Assembly: GCF_003173775.1 (NCBI RefSeq)
Contig: NZ_CP029552.1
Span: forward strand, 5,211,001-5,275,000
Reading direction: 5' to 3'
DNA length: 64,000 bases
Source of the DNA: Methylobacterium sp. 17Sr1-1
GTDB taxonomy: Bacteria > Pseudomonadota > Alphaproteobacteria > Rhizobiales > Beijerinckiaceae
The notes below the pieces were generated by a model. It saw nothing but the letters and a program-made list of their open reading frames with translations, did no database searches and had not been told where the DNA came from. Numbering within the stretch: the stretch's first letter is position 1; every line of letters starts with the position of its first letter. Both the position numbers and the translations under genes were made by a program. This document shows, in pieces, positions 47,168 to 56,238 of this stretch.

Positions 47168-47584
47168 CTATCGCGGCAGCAGGCGCGCGAGCGTTCGGAC
47201 GCCGACCCAGCCCCAATAGACCCGATGGTGGGCGATGAGCCCATCGGCGAGGTCGATCATCTCCATCAGGTCGATCTGGTCGCCGTCCGGCGTCTGGCGC
47301 GGGTATTCCCATGCCATCTGCTGCCCCGCGGAGAAGACGATTCCGGTGCGGTACCAGCGGCCCAAGCCGTTCTGCGGCGACCGGAAGCCGTCCTCGAAAA
47401 AGTCCCGGATCGTCGCCCTGCCGGTGAGGATCCCGCTGTCGCCCTCCGGCCGGGACGCCCAGACCAGCGGGCTCTCGAAGACGGCGTCCTCGGCGTAGAG
47501 CGCCGTCAGTCCCTCGATGTCGCGATGCACGACGCTGTCGTGCCACTGCCGGTGGATGTGGCGGATGGCGGCGTCCGGGTTCAT
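47168..47584 (-). CDS. NTF2-like / SnoaL-type protein
   Basis: 138 residues with the small alpha+beta cone of the NTF2 superfamily: AAIRHIHRQWHDSVVHRDIE, GLTALYAEDAVFESPLV, then GRATIRDFFEDGF and LIAHHRVYWGWVGVRTLARL. Members are isomerases, hydrolases or binding proteins and cannot be distinguished from sequence. The start is the ATG at 47584. The FMN-reductase gene lies 86 bases upstream on the same strand. Confidence 0.8.
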   Translation of the reverse strand: MNPDAAIRHIHRQWHDSVVHRDIEGLTALYAEDAVFESPLVWASRPEGDSGILTGRATIRDFFEDGFRSPQNGLGRWYRTGIVFSAGQQMAWEYPRQTPDGDQIDLMEMIDLADGLIAHHRVYWGWVGVRTLARLLPR

Positions 47585-47670
47585 GGTCGGTCCCCTCCGG
47601 CACCGGAAATGGGCCGGTGGCGGACGCTAGCCCCGCGCGCGCCGCGGATGCTTCAGTCCCCGCCGAAGCG

Positions 47671-48249
47671 TCAGTACGGCACCCCGCCCCGCCGCTTCTC
47701 CCGCAGCGCCTCGGCGTACCAGGTCAGCTCGTCGAGGAACCGCCCGGTCGGGCGCTCCAGCCAGGGAAGGAGGGGCCGGCCCTCCTCATCGAGCGCCTTG
47801 TGCACCTCGGGGATCGGCAGCAGCGAGGGGATGCTCGGGGTGCCGAGCTCGCCCAGCATGGCGCGCAGCTGCATCGCCGCGCGCACGCCGCCGTAGCGGC
47901 CGGCGGAGTAGCAGACGATCGCCGAGGGCCGCCAGAAATACTCCTCCAGGAAATGGTCCAGGGTGTTCGACAGGGCCGGCGGGATGCTGTGGTTGTACTC
48001 CGCCGAGACGACCACGAAGGCGTCCGACCGGCGCAGGAGCGCCGCCAGCCGCTCCAGGGCGTCGGGCGCCTCGCCCTTCGGGTATTCCTTGTACATCCTG
48101 TCCAGAAGCGGCAGGCCGAGCTCGGCCGGATCGACCAGCGGCGCCTCGTGGCCGCGGGCGGCGAGGGCGCCCGCGACGTAGCGGGCGGCGCGCAGGCCGT
48201 TGCGCCCCTGGCGCACCGAGCCGAGGATCACCGGGATCACGAGGGTCAT
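47671..48249 (-). CDS. NADPH-dependent FMN reductase-like flavoprotein
   Basis: 192 residues, flavodoxin-like. The phosphate loop is VILGSVRQGRNGLRAARYV; the flavin contacts are VSAEYNHSIPPALSNTLDHF and YSAGRYGGVRAAMQLRAML. It resembles the chromate/azo-reductase-like group that reduces FMN or quinones. GGAG precedes the start. Its genomic neighbours (TRAP permease, NTF2-like) do not define the substrate. Confidence 0.87.
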   Translation of the reverse strand: MTLVIPVILGSVRQGRNGLRAARYVAGALAARGHEAPLVDPAELGLPLLDRMYKEYPKGEAPDALERLAALLRRSDAFVVVSAEYNHSIPPALSNTLDHFLEEYFWRPSAIVCYSAGRYGGVRAAMQLRAMLGELGTPSIPSLLPIPEVHKALDEEGRPLLPWLERPTGRFLDELTWYAEALREKRRGGVPY

Positions 48250-48306
48250 GGTGGAACTCCGGACGGATCTGACACCGCCCGGACCCTACAGCGTCTCGGC
48301 GGGATC

Positions 48307-49632
48307 TCACATCATCCCGAGCATCCGCGGCAGCCACAGGGAGATCGCCGGGACGTAGGTCACGACGACGAGGAACATCAGCATGGTCAGGAGCCACGGC
48401 CAGACCGCGATGGTCAGTTCCGTGATGCCCATGCGGGTGATGCCCGACGCGACGTAGAGGTTGAGGCCGACCGGCGGGTGGCACATGCCGACCTCCATGT
48501 TGACCACGATCAGGATGCCGAAATGCACCGGGTCGATGCCAAGCTTGGCGGCGATCGGGAACAGGATCGGCGCCATGATCAGCACGATGGAGGAGGGCTC
48601 CATCACGTTGCCGGCGACGAGTAGCAGCAGGTTGACGATGAGCAGGAACACCACCCAGTTCAGGCCGGCCCCGGTGATCCAGCTCGCCATCGCCTGCGGG
48701 ATCTGCTCGCTCGTCATCAGGAACGAGAACAGCACCGCGTTGGTGATGATGTAGAGCAGCATCGCGCTCATGTTGGCCGAATCGAGCAGCACCCGCGGCA
48801 CGTCGCGCCAGGTGAGGTCGCGGTAGACGAACAGCGCGATCACGAATGCGTAGACCGCGCTGACCGCCGCCGCCTCGGTCGGGGTGAAGGCGCCGCTATA
48901 GATGCCGCCCAGCACCAGCACGATCAGCAGGAGGCCCCAGACCGACTTGCGGAACGCGACCCAGCGCTCGCGCCAGCTCGCCTTCGGCATGCGCGGATAG
49001 CCGAACTTGCGCGCCCGGTACCAGGTGGTGAGGCCGAGGAGCGCCGCCAGCATCAGGCCCGGGATCACGCCGGCGACGAAGAGCGTCGAGATCGAGGCCG
49101 AGGAGACGCGCTGGCCGTCGGGCCCGGTCACCACCGCGCCGCTCGTGGCGACCGAGTACATCACCATGACGATCGAGGGCGGGATCAGGATGCCGAGCGC
49201 GCCGGAGGTGGTGATGACGCCGGCGCCGAAGCGCTTGGGGAAGCCCTGCGCCACCATGGCGGGCAGGATGATGGAGCCGATCGCCACGACGGTGGCCGGG
49301 CTCGAGCCCGAGATGGCGGCGAACAGCGCGCAGGCCATGACGCCGGCGAGCCCCAGGCCGCCGTGCCAGTGGCCGATCATCGCGGTGGCGAAGTTGATCA
49401 TCCGCCGGGCGACGCCGCCATGGGTGAGGAAGTTGCCCGACAGGATGAAGAACGGGATCGCCATGATCTCGAAATTCTCGATCCCGGTGAACAGCTTGAG
49501 CGCCACCGCCTCGATCGGCACGGTGGTCATGGTGAACAGGAAGGTGAGCACCGAGAGGCCGAGCGCGATCGAGATCGGCATGCCGGTGAGCATCAGGGCG
49601 ATGAGCAGCCCGAAGATGATGGCGGCGTTCAT
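48307..49632 (-). CDS. dctM: TRAP transporter large permease, DctM type
   Basis: 441 residues, about twelve membrane segments. Conserved pieces: MNAAIIFGLLIALMLTGMPI, MAIPFFILSGNFLTHGGVAR, ISGSSPATVVAIGSIILPAM, GALGILIPPSIVMVMYSVAT and HPPVGLNLYVASGI. It is the sodium-coupled channel of tripartite TRAP importers for organic acids. It overlaps dctQ by four bases (ATGA). No DctP-type binding protein gene adjoins the pair. Confidence 0.93.
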   Translation of the reverse strand: MNAAIIFGLLIALMLTGMPISIALGLSVLTFLFTMTTVPIEAVALKLFTGIENFEIMAIPFFILSGNFLTHGGVARRMINFATAMIGHWHGGLGLAGVMACALFAAISGSSPATVVAIGSIILPAMVAQGFPKRFGAGVITTSGALGILIPPSIVMVMYSVATSGAVVTGPDGQRVSSASISTLFVAGVIPGLMLAALLGLTTWYRARKFGYPRMPKASWRERWVAFRKSVWGLLLIVLVLGGIYSGAFTPTEAAAVSAVYAFVIALFVYRDLTWRDVPRVLLDSANMSAMLLYIITNAVLFSFLMTSEQIPQAMASWITGAGLNWVVFLLIVNLLLLVAGNVMEPSSIVLIMAPILFPIAAKLGIDPVHFGILIVVNMEVGMCHPPVGLNLYVASGITRMGITELTIAVWPWLLTMLMFLVVVTYVPAISLWLPRMLGMM

Positions 49633-50240
49633 CGGGCACGGCCTCCGGTGCGGGCTTCGGCAGCGAGGTCCTGCGCGAGATCTTGGGCAGCCTGCGGGCT
49701 CTCGACCACGCCCTCGACGTGGCCCGGATCGTGGTGGGGCAGCTCCCCGGTGCGCCAGAAGCTCCACGCCACCTGGAGGAAGCGGAAGCACATGAGGTAC
49801 GAACCGAGCGGGATCGCCAGGTAGACGACCCAGCTCGGGATCTCGAGGTCGGGGGTGGTCTGGTCGGTGTCGACGAGGCCGTAGACGAAGCGGGCGCCCA
49901 TCGTGCCGACGATCGCGGTGAACAGCGCGCCGCAGAGGAGGCCGAACAGCACGATCCGGTCGCGCCAGGCGGGCGGCAGCTGGTTCACCGCCACGTCGAC
50001 CCCGACATGGATGCCGGTGCGCACGCCGTAGGCCGCGCCGAACTTCGCCATCCACACGAACATGTAGATGCACAGCTCCTGGGCCCAGGAGAGGTGGATC
50101 GCGGTGGTGATGGAATAGAGGGCGTCGATGCCGGACGCGTAGCGGTGCACGACGGCGACGAAGATCAGCAGCGTCGCGCCCGCCATCAGGCTCGCGATCA
50201 GGATCTCCTCGAGTCGGTCGAGGATGCGCAGGGGGTGCAT
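49629..50240 (-). CDS. dctQ: TRAP transporter small permease, DctQ type
   Basis: 203 residues with four membrane helices (ILIASLMAGATLLIFVAVVH, LSWAQELCIYMFVWMAKFG, IVLFGLLCGALFTAIVGTMG, VVYLAIPLGSYLMCFRF). It contains the family WAQE and GVRTGIHVGVDV patterns. It pairs with DctM. GGAG precedes the ATG. The polar C-terminal extension (EARTGGRAR) is longer than in many homologues. The region upstream holds a GST gene rather than a binding protein. Confidence 0.9.
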   Translation of the reverse strand: MHPLRILDRLEEILIASLMAGATLLIFVAVVHRYASGIDALYSITTAIHLSWAQELCIYMFVWMAKFGAAYGVRTGIHVGVDVAVNQLPPAWRDRIVLFGLLCGALFTAIVGTMGARFVYGLVDTDQTTPDLEIPSWVVYLAIPLGSYLMCFRFLQVAWSFWRTGELPHHDPGHVEGVVESPQAAQDLAQDLAAEARTGGRAR

Positions 50241-50280
50241 GGGGTCTCCCGGGACTGTTCTTGTTTTGGGCGGGGCGGCG

Positions 50281-51072
50281 TCAGGGTTCCCCGCCGCCGG
50301 GCCAGGGAAAGCGGATGGTGCGGTCGCGCAGGCCCGCCAGCACCACCTCGACGCCGCCGGACTTCACCATCCATTCGAGGCGGTGGTCGCGGTATTCCCG
50401 CCGGCGCCCGCCGGTGGTGTAGAGGGCGGCGGCCTCGGCCATCCGGGCCGCCGCTGCGTCGAATTCCCGGAACGTCTGCGCCACCGAGGGGCGCTCGCGG
50501 ATCCGCGCGTGCCAGCGGGCGAGCGGGCTGCCCTCGGCGGGCCCGAGCCCGTAATGCACCGAGCGGTTGACCATTGGGGCCGCGGCCGCGTCGGCCCAGC
50601 CGAACCGCTCACCCCCGAACCACTCGGACTCGCCGAGGCGGCCGGTCAGCCAGTCCTGCAAGGTCTTCGTCTGCGCCGCGGCCTCGGCGCGCAGCTGGTC
50701 GGCCAGCGCGCCGGTGGCGCGGCGGAACCACAGGATCTCGCCGAAACCCCAGTTCACCGCCTCGTACTGGGTGTCGCAGACATCCTCGGTCATGCGGGCG
50801 AAAGCGCGGGCGGCGGGATCGCGCGGCAGCAGCGGCGGGTCGGGCCAGCGCTCCTCGACGTATTCGAGGATCACGGTCGAGTCGAAGAGGCTCACCCCGC
50901 CGTCGATCAGCACCGGCACCTCGGTGCGGGGATTGGCCTTGGCGAACGCACCGTCGCTCCGCCCGGTGCCGAAGGTCTCCGGCACTTCGGCCGTGAAGGC
51001 CACCCCCTTCTCGCGCAGGGCGATCTTGACCTTCTGCGCATAGGACGAGAGCGGGTGCTCGTAGAGCAGCAT
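50281..51072 (-). CDS. Glutathione S-transferase family protein
   Basis: 263 residues. The thioredoxin-like N-domain (LLYEHPLSSYAQKVKIALRE, VPVLIDGGVSLFDSTVILEY with the cis-Pro and DS glutathione contacts) is followed by a helical C-domain (about 85-215). The last 45 residues extend beyond the usual fold (RREYRDHRLEWMVKSGGVEV). Substrate unknown. It ends 40 bases upstream of dctQ, so a shared transcript with the TRAP genes is possible. Confidence 0.88.
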   Translation of the reverse strand: MLLYEHPLSSYAQKVKIALREKGVAFTAEVPETFGTGRSDGAFAKANPRTEVPVLIDGGVSLFDSTVILEYVEERWPDPPLLPRDPAARAFARMTEDVCDTQYEAVNWGFGEILWFRRATGALADQLRAEAAAQTKTLQDWLTGRLGESEWFGGERFGWADAAAAPMVNRSVHYGLGPAEGSPLARWHARIRERPSVAQTFREFDAAAARMAEAAALYTTGGRRREYRDHRLEWMVKSGGVEVVLAGLRDRTIRFPWPGGGEP

Positions 51073-51201
51073 GGTGTCGGTTCCCCCCGGACCGTCTCGT
51101 TCGTTTGGGGGGAGTGTCGCACGCGCCGGAGGCCCCGGCGAACCCGACGATGGTTGGTGACCGCAAGAAAAGGATCGATCCGCGGTCCGGGGCTGGCCGA
51201 T

Positions 51202-51224
51202 GTTATGACGGGCCGCATATAACG
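51202..51224 (+). promoter_or_regulatory. Candidate ModE/Mop-type operator before modA
   Basis: GTTATG and CATATAAC face each other across an 8-base spacer, ending in CG. Molybdate-responsive regulators bind palindromes with TATA-rich half-sites ending in AACG. The match is imperfect. It lies 34 bases before the modA start codon. Confidence 0.3.
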
Positions 51225-51257
51225 CGGACAGCCGTTGCCTGCCGAGGATCCATCGCC

Positions 51258-52040
51258 ATGCGCCGCATCGTCCGGGCCGCCTGCCTGCTCTTCGCCGCGA
51301 CCCTCGCCCTCCCGGCCGCGGCGGCCGAACCCGCGACGGTGTTCGCGGCGGCGAGCCTGAAGAACGCCCTCGACGAGGCCGGCAAGGCCTTTACGGCCGA
51401 GAGCGGCCTCCCGGTCCGGGCGAGCTACGCCGCCTCCTCGGCGCTGGCGCGCCAGATCGAGCAGGGCGCGCCGGCCGACCTGTTCGCCTCGGCCGACCTC
51501 GAATGGATGGACTATCTCGCCGCCCGCAAGCTGATCCGGCCGGAGACCCGGGTGAACCTGCTCGCCAACCGCCTGGTCGTGGTGGCGCCCAAGGACGCGA
51601 CCGTGTCCGAGGCGGCGTTCACGGCGGAGTGGGTCACCCGGGCGCTCGGGCCGGACGGGCGGCTCGCCACCGGCGAGGTCAGTTCGGTGCCGATCGGCAA
51701 GTACGCCAAGGCGGCGTTCGAGAAGCTGGGCCTGTGGGCGCAGGTGCAGCCGCGGCTGGCGCAAGCCGACAACGTGCGGGCGGCTCTGGCGCTGGTCTCC
51801 CGCGGCGAGGCGCCCCTCGGCGTGGTCTACGAGAGCGACGCCAGGTCGGATCCGGGCGTGAAGGTGGTGGGGGTGTTTCCGGCGGACAGCCATCCGCCGG
51901 TGGTCTACCCCTTCGCGGTGACGGCCGAGGCCAAGGGCGAGGGCGGCGCGCGCTTCCTCGCCTATCTCAGGAGCAAGGCCGCCCGGCGTTTCTTCGAGGC
52001 GCAGGGCTTCACGATGATCGGGGAGGGGGCGTCGCAGTAG
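51258..52040 (+). CDS. modA: Molybdate ABC transporter substrate-binding protein
   Basis: 260 residues. A signal peptide (RAACLLFAATLALPAAAA) leads to the ModA pattern: TVFAAASLKNALDEAGKAFT, SYAASSALARQIEQGAPADL, FASADLEWMDYLA, VSSVPIGKYAKAAFEKLGLW and GVVYESDARSDPGVKVVGVF. It captures molybdate or tungstate in the periplasm. The genes for the membrane and ATPase subunits (modB, modC) are not adjacent; the next gene is a carbonic anhydrase. Confidence 0.92.
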   Translation: MRRIVRAACLLFAATLALPAAAAEPATVFAAASLKNALDEAGKAFTAESGLPVRASYAASSALARQIEQGAPADLFASADLEWMDYLAARKLIRPETRVNLLANRLVVVAPKDATVSEAAFTAEWVTRALGPDGRLATGEVSSVPIGKYAKAAFEKLGLWAQVQPRLAQADNVRAALALVSRGEAPLGVVYESDARSDPGVKVVGVFPADSHPPVVYPFAVTAEAKGEGGARFLAYLRSKAARRFFEAQGFTMIGEGASQ

Positions 52041-52224
52041 GGTGCCCGGCGCGCCGGTCACGCACGAGGACCGAAGTCTCATCCCGGCCGCTTGCCGGGC
52101 CAGATGACGCACAGGGAGAGGCGTGACCCGGGGCAACCCGCCGGCCCCTCGCGACGTTCTCGGCGTCATGGCGCGGCCCTCGAACGGGCCCGCACGGTTG
52201 CGGCCGAGAGAGAGGAGGTTGCCG

Positions 52225-52938
52225 ATGATGGACAACATCGTCCAGGGGTTCACCCAGTTCCGCGAGCAGGTGTTTCCGAGCCAGCGCTCGGTCTATCAGC
52301 GCCTCGTCCATGACGGCCAGAAGCCGAAGGCGCTGGTGATCTCCTGCGCCGATTCCCGCGTCGTGCCGGAGCTGATCACCCAGGCGGGCCCCGGCGAGCT
52401 GTTCGTCACCCGCAACGTCGGCAACATCGTGCCGCCCTTCGCCACCATGATGGGCGGCGTGACCGCGGCGGTGGAATACGCCGTGATGGCGCTCAACGTC
52501 CGGGACATCGTGGTCTGCGGCCACTCGGATTGCGGGGCGATGAAGGGCCTGCTCACCCCGGGCCTCGCCGAGAAGATGCCGAGCGTCGCGGCGTGGCTGC
52601 GCCACGGCGAGGCGGCGCGCAAGATCGTCTGCGACGCCTATCCGGACGACATCGACGACAAGCGCCGCCTCCACGCCCTGGCGATGGAGAACGTGCTCGC
52701 CCAGCTCAACCACCTGCGCACCCATCCGGCGGTGGCGAGCGCGCTCGCCTCGGGCCAGCTCACCCTGCACGGCTGGCTGTTCGAGATCGAGACCGGGCAC
52801 CTGCTGGTCTATGACGGCGAGGCCGGGCGCTTCGTGGTCCTGGCCGAGGAGGACGCGCTGCCGGTGGCCGAGGCCGCGAACGCGCCGCGGCTCGCGGCGG
52901 CGGGCGTCGCCACCCCGGAGGTCAGGGCGGCCGAGTAA
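52225..52938 (+). CDS. Beta-class carbonic anhydrase
   Basis: 237 residues. Zinc ligands are in SCADSRVVPE (Cys, Asp/Arg pair) and VVCGHSDCGAMKGLL (His, Cys), with TRNVGNIVPPFATMMGGVTA between. The C-terminal HGWLFEIETGHLLVYDGEAG is typical of the larger prokaryotic beta-class. It interconverts CO2 and bicarbonate, useful for carboxylations. AGGAGG 6 bases before ATG 52225 decides the start; a second ATG follows directly. Confidence 0.93.
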   Translation: MMDNIVQGFTQFREQVFPSQRSVYQRLVHDGQKPKALVISCADSRVVPELITQAGPGELFVTRNVGNIVPPFATMMGGVTAAVEYAVMALNVRDIVVCGHSDCGAMKGLLTPGLAEKMPSVAAWLRHGEAARKIVCDAYPDDIDDKRRLHALAMENVLAQLNHLRTHPAVASALASGQLTLHGWLFEIETGHLLVYDGEAGRFVVLAEEDALPVAEAANAPRLAAAGVATPEVRAAE

Positions 52939-52990
52939 GGATGCAGATGGCGGATTGACAGGCGAGGGGCGGCGGGTGAGGACCCCCGGC

Positions 52991-53257
52991 ATGGCCGAGA
53001 CCCGACCCGACCGCTCCCGCGACGCCGCCTTCGCGTGGATCGCCGCCATCGCCACCCTGGCGACGATCCTCGTCGCGAATTTCGCGCCGGCCCGGGGGCC
53101 GGTGCCCCCACCGACCGTCGCGTCGCCGGCCGAGGATCCGGGCTGCCGCGAATGGACCGATTCCTGCCGCGTCTGCACCCGCGGCGCCGACGGGGTCCAT
53201 TGCTCGACGCCGGGCTTCGCCTGCCAGCGCGAGGCCCTGCGCTGCACCGGGCGCTGA
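52991..53257 (+). CDS. Small membrane-anchored six-cysteine protein
   Basis: 88 residues. One membrane helix (AAFAWIAAIATLATILVANF) precedes a Pro-rich linker and a compact tail with six cysteines: GCREWTDSCRVCTRGADGVH, then CSTPGFACQREALRCTGR. The spacing suggests three disulphides in a periplasmic mini-domain. I know of similar hypothetical proteins in the order but no function. The ATG at 52991 is preferred; a GTG five codons earlier is possible. Confidence 0.6.
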   Translation: MAETRPDRSRDAAFAWIAAIATLATILVANFAPARGPVPPPTVASPAEDPGCREWTDSCRVCTRGADGVHCSTPGFACQREALRCTGR

Positions 53258-53318
53258 TCGAGCCACGGCCCCGCCGGGGCGGCTCCCGTACCGTTCCGGA
53301 CCTCGCCTGACGACGTCA

Positions 53319-53337
53319 CCGGGCCGGGACGGCCCGG
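53319..53337. terminator. Hairpin between convergent genes
   Basis: CCGGGCC and GGCCCGG enclose a 5-base loop. It sits 5 bases beyond the diguanylate cyclase stop (minus strand) and 62 bases after the six-cysteine gene, so it could serve both. Confidence 0.5.
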
Positions 53338-53342
53338 GCGGG

Positions 53343-54590
53343 TCAGGCGGATTTCACGATCACCGACACCGACGGGATCGCCGCGACGGAGTTGTGTTCC
53401 GCCAGGGCATGGCGGTTCCGCCCCAGGCGCTTGGCCCGGTAGAGGGCCTGGTCGGCCTTCGCGAGCAGGGCCTCCCGGGTGCACGCGACGCCCGCTTCCT
53501 TGAGCGCGATGCCGACGCTGACGGTGACGACGCCATGCCCGTCCGGGCGGCCCGGATGAACGATATGGAGCGCCTCCACGGCGCGCACCAGGGCGGCGGC
53601 GAGCCGGACCACCTCCGGCGCGCCGGCATCCCGCACGACGAAGGCGAACTCCTCCCCGCCGAAGCGGGCGGCCAGGATGTTGGGACCGGGCACGAAGGTC
53701 GCGAACAGCGTTGCGATCCGGCGCAGGCACGCATCGCCCTCGGGGTGCCCGAGGGTGTCGTTGAACGCCTTGAAGTGATCGACGTCGATCATCATCAGGG
53801 CGGCGGGACGCTCCTCGGCCAACCAGGCCTCGGCGGTCTCGTCGAGAGCGCGGCGGTTCGGCAGGCCCGTGAGGGCGTCGGTGCTCGACAAGCCTTGATA
53901 GCGGCGGCGCGCCGTCTCGGCCGCCATCGAGGCGTCCTGCGCCGCCAGGGTCCGCAGGTATTCACGGCAGCGCCGCTCCTCCATGCGATAATTGGCGTAG
54001 AGGCTGAAGAGGCAGGCGGTCTCGAATTGCACGCAGAAGGCGTCACGCAGGATCGGATCGAGGCCCACCTTGGTGTGAGCGGCCAGGATGGCGCAGGCGG
54101 ATGCGACGGCCGAGAAGGCGAGGGCGTGGCGGAAGCGCATCGCGAGCAAGACGTTGCCGTAGATGATGACCAGGACCGGCTCGACGAACGTGTGGTTGCC
54201 GAGAGGGGCCCGCGTCAACCAGAACAACAGTATCGGAGCCACCACGCCCCCGATCATTCCGCCGAGGATCAGGCCTTCGCGAAGGACCGGCCCGACGCGG
54301 ACGACCAGCCAGGCGATCGCCAGAGCCATCGGCGTCACCACCAGAAGGCGGGCCATGACGCTCAATTCGGCGATGTCCGGCGTCAGCGAGAAGCTGGTGA
54401 AGTTGTAGACGTTGTAGATGACCATCCCGACCAGGATGATCTGCGGCAGCCCGGCGGCGCGATCCCGGCCATGCTCCGCCTCGTGCCGCGCCTCGACGCA
54501 GGGATCGAACCGCAGCAGCCAGTCGAGATGCTCGATGGGGACGGGCTCGGGCACCCGCGGCGCGACGGGATCGTCAGCAGTCAAGGTCAT
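53343..54590 (-). CDS. Membrane diguanylate cyclase (GGDEF)
   Basis: 415 residues. Five or six membrane helices (about 48-200) form an N-terminal sensor of unknown ligand. A short linker helix leads to a GGDEF domain (about 238-400): SSTDALTGLPNRRALDETAE, MMIDVDHFKAFNDTLGHPEG and the active-site RFGGEEFAFV (GGEEF). It should make cyclic di-GMP. No RxxD product-inhibition site could be confirmed before GGEEF. AGAGGG precedes the ATG. There is no EAL domain. Confidence 0.92.
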   Translation of the reverse strand: MTLTADDPVAPRVPEPVPIEHLDWLLRFDPCVEARHEAEHGRDRAAGLPQIILVGMVIYNVYNFTSFSLTPDIAELSVMARLLVVTPMALAIAWLVVRVGPVLREGLILGGMIGGVVAPILLFWLTRAPLGNHTFVEPVLVIIYGNVLLAMRFRHALAFSAVASACAILAAHTKVGLDPILRDAFCVQFETACLFSLYANYRMEERRCREYLRTLAAQDASMAAETARRRYQGLSSTDALTGLPNRRALDETAEAWLAEERPAALMMIDVDHFKAFNDTLGHPEGDACLRRIATLFATFVPGPNILAARFGGEEFAFVVRDAGAPEVVRLAAALVRAVEALHIVHPGRPDGHGVVTVSVGIALKEAGVACTREALLAKADQALYRAKRLGRNRHALAEHNSVAAIPSVSVIVKSA

Positions 54591-54904
54591 GCCCTCTTGC
54601 TTGTCTTGCGACAGACCGGCTTCCGTTACGTCGAAATCATCTAACCGTTGATGAATGACCGGCAGGTCGTCGAATCAGAATTTTATCCTACATTACGGGG
54701 CGGCCGCCTTGTCGGAACAAGATCTAGTCGTTCGGCATGCAGGAGATCATCGGTCATATCACGCGCCAGCTGCCGCATCGCTGCCCGGGGCGGCGGGAGT
54801 CGCCGCATCGCAGCCATGCCCCGGCCCGCCTTGCGGGTGCGGGCGGTCTCCGGCACTGCTCGGCAACCGTGCCGGCTTCCCTTCCCGCGAGCCGGCCCCT
54901 CGGG
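54591..54904. other. Divergent promoter region of the cyclase and exporter genes
   Basis: 314 bases with no gene. The part near 54670-54700 (AGAATTTTATCCTACATTAC) is AT-rich against the background and is the likeliest promoter site. A GGAACAAGATCTAGTCGTT sequence resembles EcfG half-sites but its spacing is too short. Confidence 0.35.
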
Positions 54905-56182
54905 ATGACCATGGCGACCAGCGCGAGCGGCGGGGCGAGTCCCGTCGAGACCATCCGGGCCGAATCGGGCTGGGCAGGGCCCGGCTTCGTCGAGTTCGTG
55001 GCCCTGATGGCGCTGATGATGGGCCTGACCGCGGTCACCATCGACAGCTTCCTGCCGGCCTTCCCGGCGATCCAGCGCGACTTCGCGGTCCAGGATCCCA
55101 ACCGGCTGCAATTGCTGGTCTACGTCTACATGCTGGGCTTCGGCACCGCCCAGCTCCTCTACGGCCCGGTCTCGGACGGGACCGGGCGGCGCCCGGCCCT
55201 GATCGTCGGCATCGGTATCTATCTCGCCGGCAGCGTGCTCGCGATGCTGGCGCCGAGCTTCGAGGTGCTGCTGCTGGCCCGCGCGATCCAGGGCGTGGGC
55301 GGCGCGGCGGGCCGCGTGCTCGCGGTGGCGATCGTGCGCGACCGCTACGAGGGCCGCGACATGGCCCGGGTGATGTCGTTCTGCATGATGGTCTTCCTCA
55401 TCGTGCCGATCCTCGCCCCCTCGATGGGCGGCGCCGTGCTCGTTTTCGGCCACTGGCGCCTGATCTTCGGCATGATGCTGGCGCTCGCCCTCGTCACGCT
55501 CGCGTGGTTCGGCACGCGCCTGCCCGAGACCCTGCACCCCGCCTTCCGCCGTCCGGTCTCGGCCCGGGCGATCGGGGCGGGCATCGGCGTCACGGTGCGC
55601 ACCCGCGCCTCGTTCGGCTACGCCACGGCGCTCGGCCTCACCACCGGCTGCATCATGGGCTATGTCGGCTCGGCGCAGGCCGTGTTCGACACCGGCCTCT
55701 ACCATCTCGGGCCGCTGTTCCCGGTCGCCTTCGCGCTGATCGCCGGCGCGATGGGCGTCGCGACGCTGATCAACGCGCGCCTGGTGCGCCGGCTCGGCAT
55801 GCGGCGGCTGGCGCATGCGGGCACGCTCGGGCTGTTCCTCGCCGCCTGCCTCCAGCTCGCGCTGGTCGTGGCCTTCGCGGGCACGCCGCCGCTGTGGCTC
55901 CTGATCGTCACCCTGGCCGCGTGCCAGTTCCTGATGAGCTTCGCGATGCCGAACTACAACGCCCTGGCGATGGAGCCGCTCGCGGCGATCGCCGGGACGG
56001 CATCGTCGTTCATCGGCTTCTACACCACGCTGCTCGCGGCGTTCTGCGGCCTCCTCGTCGGCCAGTCCTTCGACGGCACCGTCACCCCGCTCGCGATCGG
56101 TTACGGCGTCCTGAGCAGCCTCGCCCTCGCGATGGTGCTGTGGACCGAGCGCGGCCGGCTGTTCGGAAGCGGGGCCCGGTAG
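54905..56182 (+). CDS. Bcr/CflA-family drug:proton antiporter (MFS)
   Basis: 425 residues with twelve membrane segments. The early motifs DSFLPAFPAIQRDFAV and LLYGPVSDGTGRRPALIVGI (MFS motif A) and LLLARAIQGVGGAAGRVLAV are those of the DHA1 Bcr/CflA group, exporters of bicyclomycin, chloramphenicol or other small molecules. Actual substrate unknown. Start is ATG 54905 or 54911; neither has a clear ribosome-binding site, and longer frames upstream are Arg-rich. Confidence 0.88.
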   Translation: MTMATSASGGASPVETIRAESGWAGPGFVEFVALMALMMGLTAVTIDSFLPAFPAIQRDFAVQDPNRLQLLVYVYMLGFGTAQLLYGPVSDGTGRRPALIVGIGIYLAGSVLAMLAPSFEVLLLARAIQGVGGAAGRVLAVAIVRDRYEGRDMARVMSFCMMVFLIVPILAPSMGGAVLVFGHWRLIFGMMLALALVTLAWFGTRLPETLHPAFRRPVSARAIGAGIGVTVRTRASFGYATALGLTTGCIMGYVGSAQAVFDTGLYHLGPLFPVAFALIAGAMGVATLINARLVRRLGMRRLAHAGTLGLFLAACLQLALVVAFAGTPPLWLLIVTLAACQFLMSFAMPNYNALAMEPLAAIAGTASSFIGFYTTLLAAFCGLLVGQSFDGTVTPLAIGYGVLSSLALAMVLWTERGRLFGSGAR

Positions 56183-56238
56183 AGGCGCCTTAACCGGTCC
56201 CGCGCCACCGTCCCGGCATCGAAGTGAGGTGTCTCGGG

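Noticed and set aside
54700..54740. GGAAC...CGTT as an EcfG promoter before the exporter gene
   Set aside because: Only about 10 bases separate the half-sites, too few for this sigma factor.
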